DNA of 64,000 nucleotides, from NCBI GenBank assembly GCA_024653485.1, contig JANLFY010000011.1:22941-86940 (forward strand), read 5' to 3'. Source of the stretch: Bacillota bacterium. GTDB taxonomy: Bacteria; Bacillota; SHA-98; UBA4971. Both the position numbers and the translations under genes were made by a program. The notes under the pieces were generated by a model that made no database searches, had not been told where the DNA came from, and was given only the letters and a program-made list of their open reading frames with translations. Below are positions 35,557 through 44,926 of this stretch, in pieces; within the stretch, counting starts at the first letter, position 1; every line of letters starts with the position of its first letter.

Positions 35557-35903
35557 GAAATAGGCGGTTCGGTTCGAAGAATTCGCTGATGCGCATCTCA
35601 CGTTTCTCCCGAGCATCAGGTTCCGTGGGGGTGGCCTTCTTCACGTGCGGCCGCCCCCACATCCGTTCCGTGTCCGTTCCATATGCGTTCCATGTCCGTA
35701 CCATCCGTCCGTTCCATCCCATCCGCGAGTGCGGCCCATCTCGCCTGCTTCGCCTGTCCCGCGTGCTTTGCCAGGCCCGCCCGGCTCGCGTCGCGCAGTG
35801 TCGCGTCGTGGCGCGTCGTGGCTCGCGGTGGCGCGTCGTGGCGCGCGGTGTCGCCCCGTGTCGTCCGCCTCCGCCTTGGTTAAAGGACGTGCCTGGGTTG
35901 GGT
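35544..35903. other. Convergent intergenic region with short repeats
   Basis: The region lies between abrB and rsmI, which converge. It contains stretches of CGTTCCAT-type repeats near 35660-35730 and a GTCGTGGCGC-type tandem tract near 35796-35860. No gene and no clear terminator is seen. Confidence 0.45.
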
Positions 35904-36812
35904 CTACGGCGCGTCAAGCACGACGGTGACCTCGCCTTTCACGGTCTTCCCGTCGAAGCGCGCTGCGACTTCACTCAGCGGGCCGCGCACGACCTCCTCG
36001 TGGACCTTGGTGAGTTCCCGGGCAACCGCGACTCTCCGCTCCTCTCCTACGGTCTCCGCAAGGTCGGAGAGTGTCCGCGCTATCCTGTATGGAGATTCGT
36101 AGAGCACGACCACCCTCTTTTCCTGTGCGATCCTCTCTAAGGCCTCGCGCCGCTCTCTTCCCTTGCGCGGCAGAAACCCCATGAACACGAACTCGTCGGA
36201 GCAGAAGCCAGATACCACGAGGGCCGCGACCACCGCCGAGGGCCCAGGGACGGGCACGACCGGGATCCCGCCTGATATGGCCTCCCGGATGAGATGGGCG
36301 CCAGGGTCCGAGACCCCCGGCGTCCCGGCGTCGGACACGAGGGCAACGCTTTGTCCGCTCAGCAAGACCCCGAGGATTCGCGGCGCCTGTGAACGCTCGT
36401 TGTGCTCGTGGTAGCTCATGAGCTTGGCCGGTATACCGTAGTGCGCCAAGAGCTTGCGCGTGCGCCGAGTGTCCTCGGCCGCCACCAGGTCGACCTCGCG
36501 CAACACTCTGAGCGCTCTGATGGTTATGTCCTCGAGATTGCCTATGGGGGTGGCGCAAACGTAAAGAACGCCAACCTGGGGCCGTCCTGCCTCGCGCGGT
36601 CCTGATCCTGCGGGCGCCACGCGCTCCCCCGCTGGCTGCGCACGCCCCTCGGAACACCTCTCGGACCCGTCAGACCCCGTATGCGCCATTGCTCCCGCGC
36701 GCCTCTGGAGCTCTTCCGACGGGGGCTCATCCAGCCACCGGTCTGCGGTCGGCCGCACGGGTCCCGCTGACCCGGTGCGCTGACCCGGCACCTTCGATCC
36801 CACTGGCCTCAC
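35904..36812 (-). CDS. 16S rRNA (cytidine1402-2'-O)-methyltransferase RsmI
   Basis: RsmI methylates the ribose of C1402 in the 16S rRNA decoding centre, using SAM. The tetrapyrrole-methylase fold is clear: YVCATPIGNLEDITIRAL, AAEDTRRTRKLL, SDAGTPGVSDPG and PGPSAVVAALV. About 75 residues before this core are Arg/Gly/Pro-rich and not part of the family. GTG 36812 overlaps the ricT stop as GTGA, which supports coupling. An internal start such as the ATG at M42 would remove half of the extension. Confidence 0.9.
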   Translation of the reverse strand: MRPVGSKVPGQRTGSAGPVRPTADRWLDEPPSEELQRRAGAMAHTGSDGSERCSEGRAQPAGERVAPAGSGPREAGRPQVGVLYVCATPIGNLEDITIRALRVLREVDLVAAEDTRRTRKLLAHYGIPAKLMSYHEHNERSQAPRILGVLLSGQSVALVSDAGTPGVSDPGAHLIREAISGGIPVVPVPGPSAVVAALVVSGFCSDEFVFMGFLPRKGRERREALERIAQEKRVVVLYESPYRIARTLSDLAETVGEERRVAVARELTKVHEEVVRGPLSEVAARFDGKTVKGEVTVVLDAP

Positions 36813-38572
36813 CTGCCGGTTCCCGCACGCCTGCCGCGCCCGTCTCGATCTGGGCTACGGTCCGGGGCAGCAACGCCCTCCGCCGTGGCTCCCGAGCCCC
36901 AGCCCCCGCCGGCCGCCGAAGCGCCCGCACCACGCCCGGGACGTGCTGGCCTCCGCCGTCGCCGCACACGGCGACGCTGCCCGGACCCTCGGTTGGAGTC
37001 AGACTTGGCTCCCGAGTCAGCCGCAACCGTCTGCCCACCCTCGTCGACTTGAGTGGGTGAAGGCGCCTTCAGGAGGCCTGCTTCGAAGCTCCCCGCCTTG
37101 CTCGGTCTGGCGTACCGACGGGGTCTTTCCGGCTGTTCCTTGTCCGCCTGATCCTGCCTTGCCCTGTCGCGAACATCCGACCTCTCGGACCGCCAGGCAC
37201 GCCGCGCCTTTCCCTGGGTTGCCTGGTCCTCTAGCTTTCCCTGGCCGGGCCCGCCACCGGAAGGCGCGCCTTTCGTCTGTGCCCGGAGCGCGCCTGGCTT
37301 CCCGATGTTGGCCGCGGTTCCCGTCTCGGCGGGTTTTTGGGGAGCCGTACCGGCAGCGGCACCGGGCGCACCCGCTTTCCTATCGCGTTTGCCGCGACGC
37401 CTGCGCCTTCCCGCTCGCGGCGCGCGGCGGGCGCTCTCCAGTTCCACTTTGGCCCCAGTTCCGCCACGTCGCTCGGCGGCGCCGCCCTCGGCCTCCGCCC
37501 GCGCCACCCTCACGGCCGGTTCTCTGCTTCCAGCCACCTCGGAAGGGCCGCCATCCTCAGCCGGATCCAGGCCGACGCCCAAAGCGATGCCATCGATCTT
37601 TCGCCCAGCGCCATGGGTTGCCTCCTCGTGCAGCCCAAGCTCGGCCTTCGTCCCTGCGTCGGTCTTCACGTCAAGCGTCTCCGCCGCCTCGGCCATGTCC
37701 GCTTCAGCAATGTCGCACTGCTCACAGGGCCCGCACAGCTCGGCGCTCCATGCGCTCGCTACGACGCCGCATCGCTGTGGGCCGCCATCGCGGTGGACGT
37801 CCACACGCACGGTCTTCCCGTCCCCCAATTTCACTGAAGCGATCCCCTTCAGGACGTCCAGCTCGACTATCTTGCCCTTACCCATCTCCGTGTCGACCTC
37901 GCTGCCGACAGACGGCAGCGCCTGGCGCAGGTCCTTGTAGACCTCGTGCTCGTACTTCAGACAACACATCAGCCTGCCGCATATGCCCGATATCTTGGCG
38001 GGATTGAGCGAGAGGCTTTGGTCCTTCGCCATACGGATCGACACCGGCTCGAAGTCGTGCAAGAACGTCGCACAGCAGAGAGGCCTTCCGCAAGGACCGA
38101 GGCCTCCGATCATTTTCGCCTCGTCCCGCACACCTATCTGCCGGAGCTCGATGCGCGTGTGGAATACACCGGCGAGGTCCTTCACGAGCTCGCGGAAGTC
38201 CACGCGGCCATCGGCGGTGAAGAAGAAGATGATCTTGCTTCCGTCGAACGTGTACTCAACGTCCACCAACTTCATCGGGAGTCCGTGGGCAGCGATCTTC
38301 TCGAGCCCGATCTTGAACGCCCTGTGCTCTTTCTCACGGTTCTGCTCCACAACGCACTCGTCCTCGGGCGTAGCCCTCCGGACCACTTTCTTGAGCGGCT
38401 GGGTCACTTCCTCGTCTTGCACGAGTCTGGGCTCACCCACGACTTCCCCGCACTCCAAACCCCGGATCGTCTCCACGATGACCTTGTCTCCATCGGATAG
38501 CTCCATGTCTCCGGGGTCAAAGTAGTACACCTTCCCAGCGCTCCTGAACCTCACGCCGACCACTTTTGTCAT
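36809..38572 (-). CDS. RicT/PSP1-family protein with long basic tail
   Basis: Residues 1-~275 are the PSP1 domain of RicT (YaaT): VVGVRFRSAGKVYYFDPGD, GPCGRPLCCATFL and ICGRLMCCLKYEHEVY carry the conserved Cys residues. In Bacillus, RicT works with RicA and RicF as an Fe-S complex that promotes RNase Y-dependent mRNA maturation and Spo0A activation. The remaining ~310 residues are a low-complexity tail very rich in Arg, Lys, Ala and Gly (GRRRRRGKRDRK), much longer than in typical RicT and possibly RNA-binding. ATG 38572 follows GGAAGGAG. holB is upstream and rsmI downstream, the Bacillus order. Confidence 0.92.
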   Translation of the reverse strand: MTKVVGVRFRSAGKVYYFDPGDMELSDGDKVIVETIRGLECGEVVGEPRLVQDEEVTQPLKKVVRRATPEDECVVEQNREKEHRAFKIGLEKIAAHGLPMKLVDVEYTFDGSKIIFFFTADGRVDFRELVKDLAGVFHTRIELRQIGVRDEAKMIGGLGPCGRPLCCATFLHDFEPVSIRMAKDQSLSLNPAKISGICGRLMCCLKYEHEVYKDLRQALPSVGSEVDTEMGKGKIVELDVLKGIASVKLGDGKTVRVDVHRDGGPQRCGVVASAWSAELCGPCEQCDIAEADMAEAAETLDVKTDAGTKAELGLHEEATHGAGRKIDGIALGVGLDPAEDGGPSEVAGSREPAVRVARAEAEGGAAERRGGTGAKVELESARRAPRAGRRRRRGKRDRKAGAPGAAAGTAPQKPAETGTAANIGKPGALRAQTKGAPSGGGPGQGKLEDQATQGKARRAWRSERSDVRDRARQDQADKEQPERPRRYARPSKAGSFEAGLLKAPSPTQVDEGGQTVAADSGAKSDSNRGSGQRRRVRRRRRPARPGRGAGASAAGGGWGSGATAEGVAAPDRSPDRDGRGRRAGTGR

Positions 38573-38874
38573 CGGCCCTTTGTCTCCTTCCAAGAATCGA
38601 GCGCCCCACGCCATCGCGCTCTCCGGGGATGGCTCACGCCCGCTCGTCCATGCTCTCTCGTCCCCGCTCGTCCACACCCATTGCCCACTTACCCACTCAT
38701 CGCTGCGCCGGCACACCTTCCGCGTGCACACTGGCCGCGTGCACACTGGACGCGCAGCGGCGCGCAGCGCGCATGAGACGCTCGCGTGGATGCGCCGACG
38801 CCTGTGGGCATGGCCACACGTGTACAGCCACGGACGTGCCCAGGACCGCGCACACGCGCCCGCCGACGACGAGC
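38573..38874. other. Spacer between holB and ricT
   Basis: No gene is seen. Direct repeats of CGCGTGCACACTGG lie around 38721-38750. The open frame upstream of ricT translates into Trp/Thr/Ser repeats and is not considered coding. Confidence 0.4.
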
Positions 38875-39975
38875 CTACATCCGGCGGCGTCTTCTCAGGG
38901 AGAAAAGCATGGCCTCCAAGGCCAGGCGCATGTTGGCGTTCATCCTCACTCGGCGCCGCGCTCCCTCTATCACGTCGATTATCCGTATGAGTTCGTCCAC
39001 ACTGTAAGCGGAGGCGTCTCTCGCAAGCTCGGACGCTCTGGCGGCGGGCATCCCTTCTCCCCCGGCCAGCGCGAGGTCGCCCGTGCTCTTGTAAACCAGC
39101 ACGTCTCTGAACCAGGCCTCTGCAGCAACGAGCGCAGCCTCCATTCTTTGCCGCGGTTCCCCACGCGCGCCCGTTGTTCCCTCATCCGCACCCGCGCCTG
39201 CCCGGAATACCCTCGCCTCTGCCGCGCCATAGGCAGCGTCCGAACGCGCCCAGCCATCCAGGTTCTCTGCCGCATCGAGCACCTGGATGGGCGACATGTC
39301 CCATGCCTTTCTAACCGTTTCCACGAGAGTCTCAAACTCGCGCGCCGCGGCCTCCGGGCCGTCGAAGTCCGACTCTCGCACGCTGACCAGCTGACACCTT
39401 GACCTCACCGTCGGGAGCAGCCCAGCCGGGTTCAGGCACACCAGGATGAACACCGCTCCCTCCGGGGGCTCTTCGAGCAGTCTGAGGAAGCTGTTCTGAG
39501 CCTCAACAGTCATCTTCTCGGCGCTCTCGACGATGGCGACCCGCACGCCTCCCACGCGGCGCGGCGCGAGACTCATTTCCCTCTTCAACTCCCGGATCTG
39601 GTCGATCTTTACGGATAGGCCGTCCGGCGAGATTATCCTCAAGTCCGGATGGTTCCCGTCGGCCACGAGCCGACACGAGAGACACTCGCCGCACGCGCTG
39701 TCGCCGACGGGCGCCTCACAGTTGAGTCGGCGCGCGAAGGTGAGCGCATCGGCCATCGCCCGGTCAGTCCCGCGGTCTCCGGCCGCAGGAAGGCCGGCAT
39801 GCGTCGCCGCGAAAAGGTACGCGTGGGATACCCGGCCAAGCGCCAGCGCCCCCGCGAGCGCTCGGCTCACCCGTCCCACGGATAGACCCGCAAGCCCCGC
39901 AAGCGTGCCGAGTCTTTCCGAGCGCAACTCTGTCACCCTATTCGTGGTCGCTCGTCCACGTCTTTGCGCGGCCAC
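38875..39975 (-). CDS. DNA polymerase III subunit delta' (HolB)
   Basis: The delta' subunit is part of the clamp loader. Recognisable parts are GRVSHAYLF near the start, a four-cysteine zinc module (CGECLSC and a preceding Cys), the strand VRVAIVESAEKMTVEAQNSF, LLEEPPEG and the SRC motif SRCQ. As usual for delta', the P-loop region is degenerate (THAGLPAAGDRG), so it does not hydrolyse ATP. A short Gly/Glu-rich insert lies near residue 265. It lies between darA and ricT as in Bacillus, starting eight bases after the darA stop. Confidence 0.88.
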   Translation of the reverse strand: MAAQRRGRATTNRVTELRSERLGTLAGLAGLSVGRVSRALAGALALGRVSHAYLFAATHAGLPAAGDRGTDRAMADALTFARRLNCEAPVGDSACGECLSCRLVADGNHPDLRIISPDGLSVKIDQIRELKREMSLAPRRVGGVRVAIVESAEKMTVEAQNSFLRLLEEPPEGAVFILVCLNPAGLLPTVRSRCQLVSVRESDFDGPEAAAREFETLVETVRKAWDMSPIQVLDAAENLDGWARSDAAYGAAEARVFRAGAGADEGTTGARGEPRQRMEAALVAAEAWFRDVLVYKSTGDLALAGGEGMPAARASELARDASAYSVDELIRIIDVIEGARRRVRMNANMRLALEAMLFSLRRRRRM

Positions 39976-39982
39976 CTGCCAC

Positions 39983-40312
39983 TCACACCTTCTCGAACCT
40001 GTCTACATCCAGAACGAAGATGGTCGCCCCGCCAACCGGCACCTCGAGGGGCTGTCCAACATACGATTCGGCCGAGCGCGCGACTGCCGAGACGGGCGGG
40101 ATGAGCTGGGTCCTCGAGTGGCACACGGACTTGACAACGTCCACCACCGCGTCCACCTGACCGTCCTCCACCCCTATCAGGAGGGTCGTGTTTCCCTGCC
40201 GCAGGAACCCACCTGTCGTGGCCAGCTTGGTCGCTCGAAAGCCCTGATCCACCAGTGCGTCCATGAGCGGTGACGCATCCTGGTCCTGAACCACCGCTAT
40301 CACGAGCCTCAT
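39983..40312 (-). CDS. Cyclic-di-AMP receptor DarA (PII-like, DUF970)
   Basis: A 109-residue PII-like protein with MRLVIAVVQDQDASPLMDAL, the T-loop region ATTGGFLRQGNTTLLIG and the C-terminal GGATIFVLDVDRFEKV, all characteristic of DarA/YaaQ/PstA. The trimer binds c-di-AMP. ATG 40312 follows AGGAGGGG. It is upstream of holB, the position of yaaQ in Bacillus. Confidence 0.92.
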   Translation of the reverse strand: MRLVIAVVQDQDASPLMDALVDQGFRATKLATTGGFLRQGNTTLLIGVEDGQVDAVVDVVKSVCHSRTQLIPPVSAVARSAESYVGQPLEVPVGGATIFVLDVDRFEKV

Positions 40313-40405
40313 CCCTGCCCCTCCTTCCTCGCAGGCACGCCACGCCGGTTTCCCGCGTCGGCGCCTCTCTTGTTCGCGAACATGCTCTCGCTGCGCGGAC
40401 CCGCT

Positions 40406-42157
40406 TCACGTACTCTCCTTACGCGACTGATCCAGGTAGTAGACCACTCTTCTGAAGGGCTCCTCTCCTATGCTCGTCGACTTCACCTGGTTGCGCTCGG
40501 CAAGCTGATGCTGGAGCATCCTCACGTACGCATTCTGCGGATTGAGCTCAACGGGGCATTCCATGGATACGACTTTCGAGAGGGCCTCCTCAGCCTCTCT
40601 GAGCGCGCTCGCTTCGATGGCGTCTCGGTCCGCGCTGAACGCGTTTCGCAGGAAGTTCGATATCTGCGTTATCGTGTTGCTCCGTATTATGTGGACCGGA
40701 AGTCCGCGTCGTTCAGCCTCTCGCAATGTCTTCGGCATCTTGCGGTACTGTCCTTTCAGGGTCAGCACCATGTCCGCCTGACCGAGGTCCTTGGAGACGA
40801 AGACCGGAAGGCCCGTCGCACGGATGGCTTGTTCCAGTCGGTTCCGGCTCACGGCATATGGATAGAGCCGAATCACCTTTTGGGAGCGCTCTTCCGCGAT
40901 CCCTGCCAGGCCCGCCACGACCGAGGCGTCCGCGGCCCCCGCCCCGACCCCTGTCCCCGTTGCCCGGGGTCGCGCGAGAGTTGTGCCGCGCCGAGTCTCC
41001 TCGACCTCGCGTGCCTCCCGACGCCATTCGGACACCTTCGCGTTGCCGCGCGGGCTCGAGCCCGCGCGACCGCGGCGATGATCGGTGATTTCGCGGCGGG
41101 TCTCCCATGGCACGAGGCCGTCCTCGCGAGCTATGAGCTCCGTGAGGCCGTCCTCCTGCACGACCTCTATGCCGCCCTCCCCAGACCTGCGCCTGACCTC
41201 GGGACGTGGCTCCACGCCCCTCAGGAGCAGGTCCACAGTCCGAGCGACGTCATGGTGGATCGCCAGGCTGTCCCGATCCTTGATCTCGACCACGATGTCG
41301 AACGTGGGCGGAGCCTTGCGCTCGAGGACGGTCTTCTGAGTGCCTCGCTTCCTCGCTTCCTCGTCGCTCAAGGTCACGACCTGTATGCCTCCGACGAGAT
41401 CAGACAAAGTCGGGTTGAGCACGAGGTTCTCTAGGGTGTTGCCGTGAGCGGTCCCGACGAGCTGGACGCCACGCTCGGCGATGGTCCGCGCGGCCTGCGC
41501 CTCGGCCTCCGTGCCGATCTCGTCTATGACGATCACCTCGGGCATGTGGTTCTCCACAGCTTCGATCATCACGTCGGCTTGCCGTGCCGACGCCGGCACC
41601 TGCATCCGCCTCGCCCGCCCGATGGCTGGGTGAGGGATGTCGCCGTCCCCAGCGATCTCGTTGGAGGTGTCCACAACGACAACGCGCTTGTTGAATTCGT
41701 CGCTCAACACCCTGGCCACTTCGCGGAGGAGCGTGGTCTTGCCCACTCCGGGCCGGCCCAGGAGCAGTATGCTCTTTCCGAGCTCCACGACATCGCGCAC
41801 GATGTCAATGGTTCCGTAGACTGCTCGACCGATGCGGCAGGTGAGCCCGACGATCTCACCGTAGCGGTTGCGGATGCCGGATATGCGATGGAGAGTGCGC
41901 TCGATGCCGGCGCGATTGTCGTGGCCGAACGCGCCTACACGCTTCGTGACGAACTCGATGTCCTCTCGCTTCACCAGCTCCTCACCAAGGTACACGAACC
42001 TGCCACCCGGAAAGCGAGCCTCGGGCTGCCTGCCGAGGTCCAGGACTATCTCGAGGAGGCTCTCGGTATCTCCCGCCTGCTCCAGCTTCTCACGAATCCT
42101 GGGAGGCAGCACCTCCAAGAGCTCGTCCAAGTTATCAGTTATCTCACGTCTCGTCAC
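40406..42157 (-). CDS. SpoIIIAA-like AAA ATPase with C-terminal R3H domain
   Basis: The N-terminal half is an AAA ATPase related to SpoIIIAA and chloroplast Ycf45: Walker [14 protein letters not shown], Walker [24 protein letters not shown] and [12 protein letters not shown] variable Arg-rich linker (~residues 340-410) leads to a strand-rich domain. An R3H-type single-stranded nucleic-acid-binding motif at the C-terminus reads [16 protein letters not shown]. The role is not established; nucleic-acid remodelling is inferred from the domains. The gene lies between the lysine decarboxylase and darA, where Bacillus carries tmk. GTG 42157 is the start of the conserved region. Confidence 0.85.
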   Translation of the reverse strand: MTRREITDNLDELLEVLPPRIREKLEQAGDTESLLEIVLDLGRQPEARFPGGRFVYLGEELVKREDIEFVTKRVGAFGHDNRAGIERTLHRISGIRNRYGEIVGLTCRIGRAVYGTIDIVRDVVELGKSILLLGRPGVGKTTLLREVARVLSDEFNKRVVVVDTSNEIAGDGDIPHPAIGRARRMQVPASARQADVMIEAVENHMPEVIVIDEIGTEAEAQAARTIAERGVQLVGTAHGNTLENLVLNPTLSDLVGGIQVVTLSDEEARKRGTQKTVLERKAPPTFDIVVEIKDRDSLAIHHDVARTVDLLLRGVEPRPEVRRRSGEGGIEVVQEDGLTELIAREDGLVPWETRREITDHRRGRAGSSPRGNAKVSEWRREAREVEETRRGTTLARPRATGTGVGAGAADASVVAGLAGIAEERSQKVIRLYPYAVSRNRLEQAIRATGLPVFVSKDLGQADMVLTLKGQYRKMPKTLREAERRGLPVHIIRSNTITQISNFLRNAFSADRDAIEASALREAEEALSKVVSMECPVELNPQNAYVRMLQHQLAERNQVKSTSIGEEPFRRVVYYLDQSRKEST

Positions 42158-42320
42158 AGGGTCGCCGCACGAAAAGCCATCACGACTTCCCCGTGCGACG
42201 CTTCCCTCCTTTCATCGAGGACGTCGCCGCAGATGTCTCCACGTGGCCGGGGGAGCCCCTCTCGGCACACGTGGCTCGGCCGGCGCCGCCGGAACCCGGC
42301 GTCCCGGCTTTCCGAGCTCA

Positions 42321-44096
42321 TCATCGGTCGGCGACGACCAGGACTGACCCGTCGTTCCGCACCCCCCGAAGTCGGAGCTTGCCGCCCTGGGACAGCGCTG
42401 CGCGCACGAACTCCGTGATCCTCTCGGTGATCTCCTCACCCGGGCACAGCACCGGGATGCCCGGCGGGTACGGCACGATGACATCCGCTGCGATCCTTCC
42501 GCGGGCCGCGTGCACGGGCACCCACTCCGTCCGCGCGATAGCGGCCTGGCGCGGTGTCATCCTGAGCGGGGGTATGTGCCTCAGGGCGTCGCATGCTGCC
42601 GTTTCCGGCGCAAGCCGCCCCGCAGCACGATCTCTGTCATCATTCCGGAGACCGGGCAGACATGCTGCGTCGCCCGCCCGCACGCGACCCACTTCGTACT
42701 CAATAGCCGAGACGAGCCTATCCACGTCATCTTGGGAATCGGCCATCGTCAGTATAGCCAGAACATTTCGGGCATCGGCGAGCTCCACCCAAATCCCATG
42801 GGCCTCGCGGAGCAGCCGCGCGATCTCAACCCCCGTCACCCCGCAATGAAGCAGGCCCGCGAACGATATCACGAGCTTGGTCGGGTCGTGCACAAAGCCA
42901 CGAGATGCAAGCCTCGCTCCATCCAGGCACTGCACGCCGGGAAGGCGGGATAGCCGCTCCCTCGCGGCCGCGGCTGACGTGAGAACCCCGCTCAGGAGAT
43001 CGCGCCCCCGCATGGCCGCAACGCGCCTCGCCGCGTCCAGCGACGCCATCAGGACGTAAGACGGACTCGTGGTCTCTACCAGGCGCAGCATCCGCCGGAC
43101 CGTCTCCGGATCCACCGCCCCGCCCTTGAGGTGCAAGAACGATGCTTGGGTCATTGCCGGCAGAGTCTTGTGCGCCCCGGAGACCACTACATCCGCCCTC
43201 GCTTCCAGCGCGGATGGCGGAAGCGCCTCGTGAAACGGGAGGTGGGCGCCGTGCGCCTCGTCTACCACTGCTATTCTACCATAATCGTGCGCCGCGGCCA
43301 CCAGGGTCTTGATGTCTGGCGAAACCCCGTAGTAGTTGGGGCTGGTGAGGACGACGGCCCGCGCGCGAGGGTGGCGGCGGATCTCCTCCACGAGCGCCTC
43401 AACCGTGGGGCCGAGCGGAATGGCGAATAGCTCGTCCACCTCGGGCACGACGTAAACAGGGCGCGCGCCAGACAGGACGAGGCCGCCCGCGACGGCTACG
43501 TGCGTGTCCCGCGACACGATGACCTCGTCGTCAGGCCCGCACGTCGCCATTATGGCCGCGTGAAGGCCGCAGGTTGAACCGTTTACCAGGAAAAAGGTTC
43601 GGTCGGCGCCGTAAGCTTGCGCGGCAAGGCTCTCGGCCTCCTTAATCGCGCCCTCGGGCTCGTGGAGGTCGTCAAGCCCTTCCACCTCGGTGACATCCAC
43701 GTTGGTGACGTGCCGCGAGAGCGCTCCGTCAGGCCCCAGGAATCCGTCAGGCCACAGAAAGAGCGCCGCGCCTCCCTTCCCCTTGTGGCCGGGCATGTGG
43801 AACCGGCGGGGGTTCCGCGCGGCGTATTCCGTGACCGCCCGCACGAGCGGGGCGGCGCTCTGGTCGTCGTGATCGTCGGCATGTGCCGGCGCGGGCGCCC
43901 GGGCGCACCCCTCCCTTTGGGTGATTCTGTCTGTCAGTGCGTTCGTTAGCGCGCTGCTCGGCGCACTGCCCGGTGTGTTGCCCGGTGCACTGCCCCCCAC
44001 GCCGCCTCGTGCGGCGTCGCACGCGGCGTCGCACGATGGACGCGCGTTGACCTCGTTCGTCTCATGCTTCTCAGCGTTCCGCATATTCCTTTGCAC
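42321..44096 (-). CDS. Orn/Lys/Arg decarboxylase family protein (SpeA/YaaO-like)
   Basis: A fold-type I PLP enzyme making a polyamine or cadaverine from a basic amino acid. Key features are RFHMPGHKGKG, NGSTCGLHAAIM, VVDEAHGAHLPFH, the PLP lysine in VSGAHKTLPAMTQ, and the C-terminal PYPPGIPVLCPGE. The first ~75 residues are low-complexity (SAPGNTPGSAPSS) and not part of the family, so the real start may lie inside them. Substrate choice between Lys, Arg and Orn cannot be read from sequence. It is in the same position as yaaO in Bacillus, downstream of csfB. Confidence 0.9.
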   Translation of the reverse strand: MQRNMRNAEKHETNEVNARPSCDAACDAARGGVGGSAPGNTPGSAPSSALTNALTDRITQREGCARAPAPAHADDHDDQSAAPLVRAVTEYAARNPRRFHMPGHKGKGGAALFLWPDGFLGPDGALSRHVTNVDVTEVEGLDDLHEPEGAIKEAESLAAQAYGADRTFFLVNGSTCGLHAAIMATCGPDDEVIVSRDTHVAVAGGLVLSGARPVYVVPEVDELFAIPLGPTVEALVEEIRRHPRARAVVLTSPNYYGVSPDIKTLVAAAHDYGRIAVVDEAHGAHLPFHEALPPSALEARADVVVSGAHKTLPAMTQASFLHLKGGAVDPETVRRMLRLVETTSPSYVLMASLDAARRVAAMRGRDLLSGVLTSAAAARERLSRLPGVQCLDGARLASRGFVHDPTKLVISFAGLLHCGVTGVEIARLLREAHGIWVELADARNVLAILTMADSQDDVDRLVSAIEYEVGRVRAGDAACLPGLRNDDRDRAAGRLAPETAACDALRHIPPLRMTPRQAAIARTEWVPVHAARGRIAADVIVPYPPGIPVLCPGEEITERITEFVRAALSQGGKLRLRGVRNDGSVLVVADR

Positions 44097-44122
44097 TCAG
44101 CACGCCCCGAACGGGGCGAGGA

Positions 44123-44365
44123 TCATTCCCACCCGCGGACGTATGCCAACCACGCTTCCTTAATCCTCTCGACGAAGAAATCGTAGCGTGGCGAAGCGGC
44201 GTCTAGGCTCACAATGGCGCGTTCGCACCCGGCGCAGAGCCTCTTTCCCAGGATCGCCGTTCCATCGCTCCCATGGCTTCCGCAAACGAGGCATTCCCGC
44301 CCTCTAGACAGGTCGAAAGCCTCATGCTCATGCCGATTCCGCTTGTGGTAGACCGAAGACTGCAC
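44123..44365 (-). CDS. Anti-sigma factor Gin (CsfB)
   Basis: An 80-residue protein with the Gin signature: CLVCG, a G-T-A-I-L-G-K turn, then LCAGCERAIV, giving a C-x2-C ... C-x2-C zinc knuckle, and a helical C-terminus. In Bacillus, Gin binds and inhibits sigma-G (and sigma-E) to keep forespore and mother-cell programmes in order. It indicates an endospore former. GTG 44365 has only a weak ribosome-binding site. It heads the cluster as csfB does in Bacillus. Confidence 0.85.
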   Translation of the reverse strand: MQSSVYHKRNRHEHEAFDLSRGRECLVCGSHGSDGTAILGKRLCAGCERAIVSLDAASPRYDFFVERIKEAWLAYVRGWE

Positions 44366-44926
44366 TCAGATCACCGCCTGAACCTGGCTTTGTAATCTTT
44401 CGCATTCGTGGACATGGTTCCTGCTTTTGCGGGGTCCGGTGATTTCGCCAGCAGCTGGATCTCAACAGCCTCGTGATGTAGAGTATGCACGCACGAAGGC
44501 CGCGGGAATCTTGTTCGCGCCAGGATACGGAAGGATCTCTCGGAGAAGAAGGATCTCTCGGAGAAGGATTCTGCGATCTCTGCCTCCTCGGAAGGTCGGA
44601 CGGAAGGCTGGGCGCAACCCGCCGCGAGCTGGACGGGCGGCAGCGTGACGCCAGGAGACTCTCCGGGTCGAGGGACGCTTCCTCCTTGGATCCTGGTTGA
44701 CGGCCATGTCGGCCGCCCGGAAGAGGAGTCACACGTCGTCTGACGAATATTGCTTTTATTGTCAGGAGAGGAGGCATGTGTGCGCTCCTAGCCCGGCGCC
44801 CGGCGGACCCTGGAAGCCATCCGCGCTCGTCCTGCTCGCTCGCGCTGTTTGCTCGTCCCGCTTGCTGCTGGACGACGCGCGAGGCTTGCGGCGTGGGCAC
44901 GCGGGCAATGGGGGCACGCGCGCGAT
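44366..44926. other. Divergent intergenic region between csfB and the sugar carrier
   Basis: No gene is supported. A 16-bp direct repeat AAGGATCTCTCGGAGA lies at 44531-44546 and 44549-44564 (period 18). An AT-richer patch near 44745-44770 may hold the plus-strand promoter, but no clear hexamers were assigned. Confidence 0.45.
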
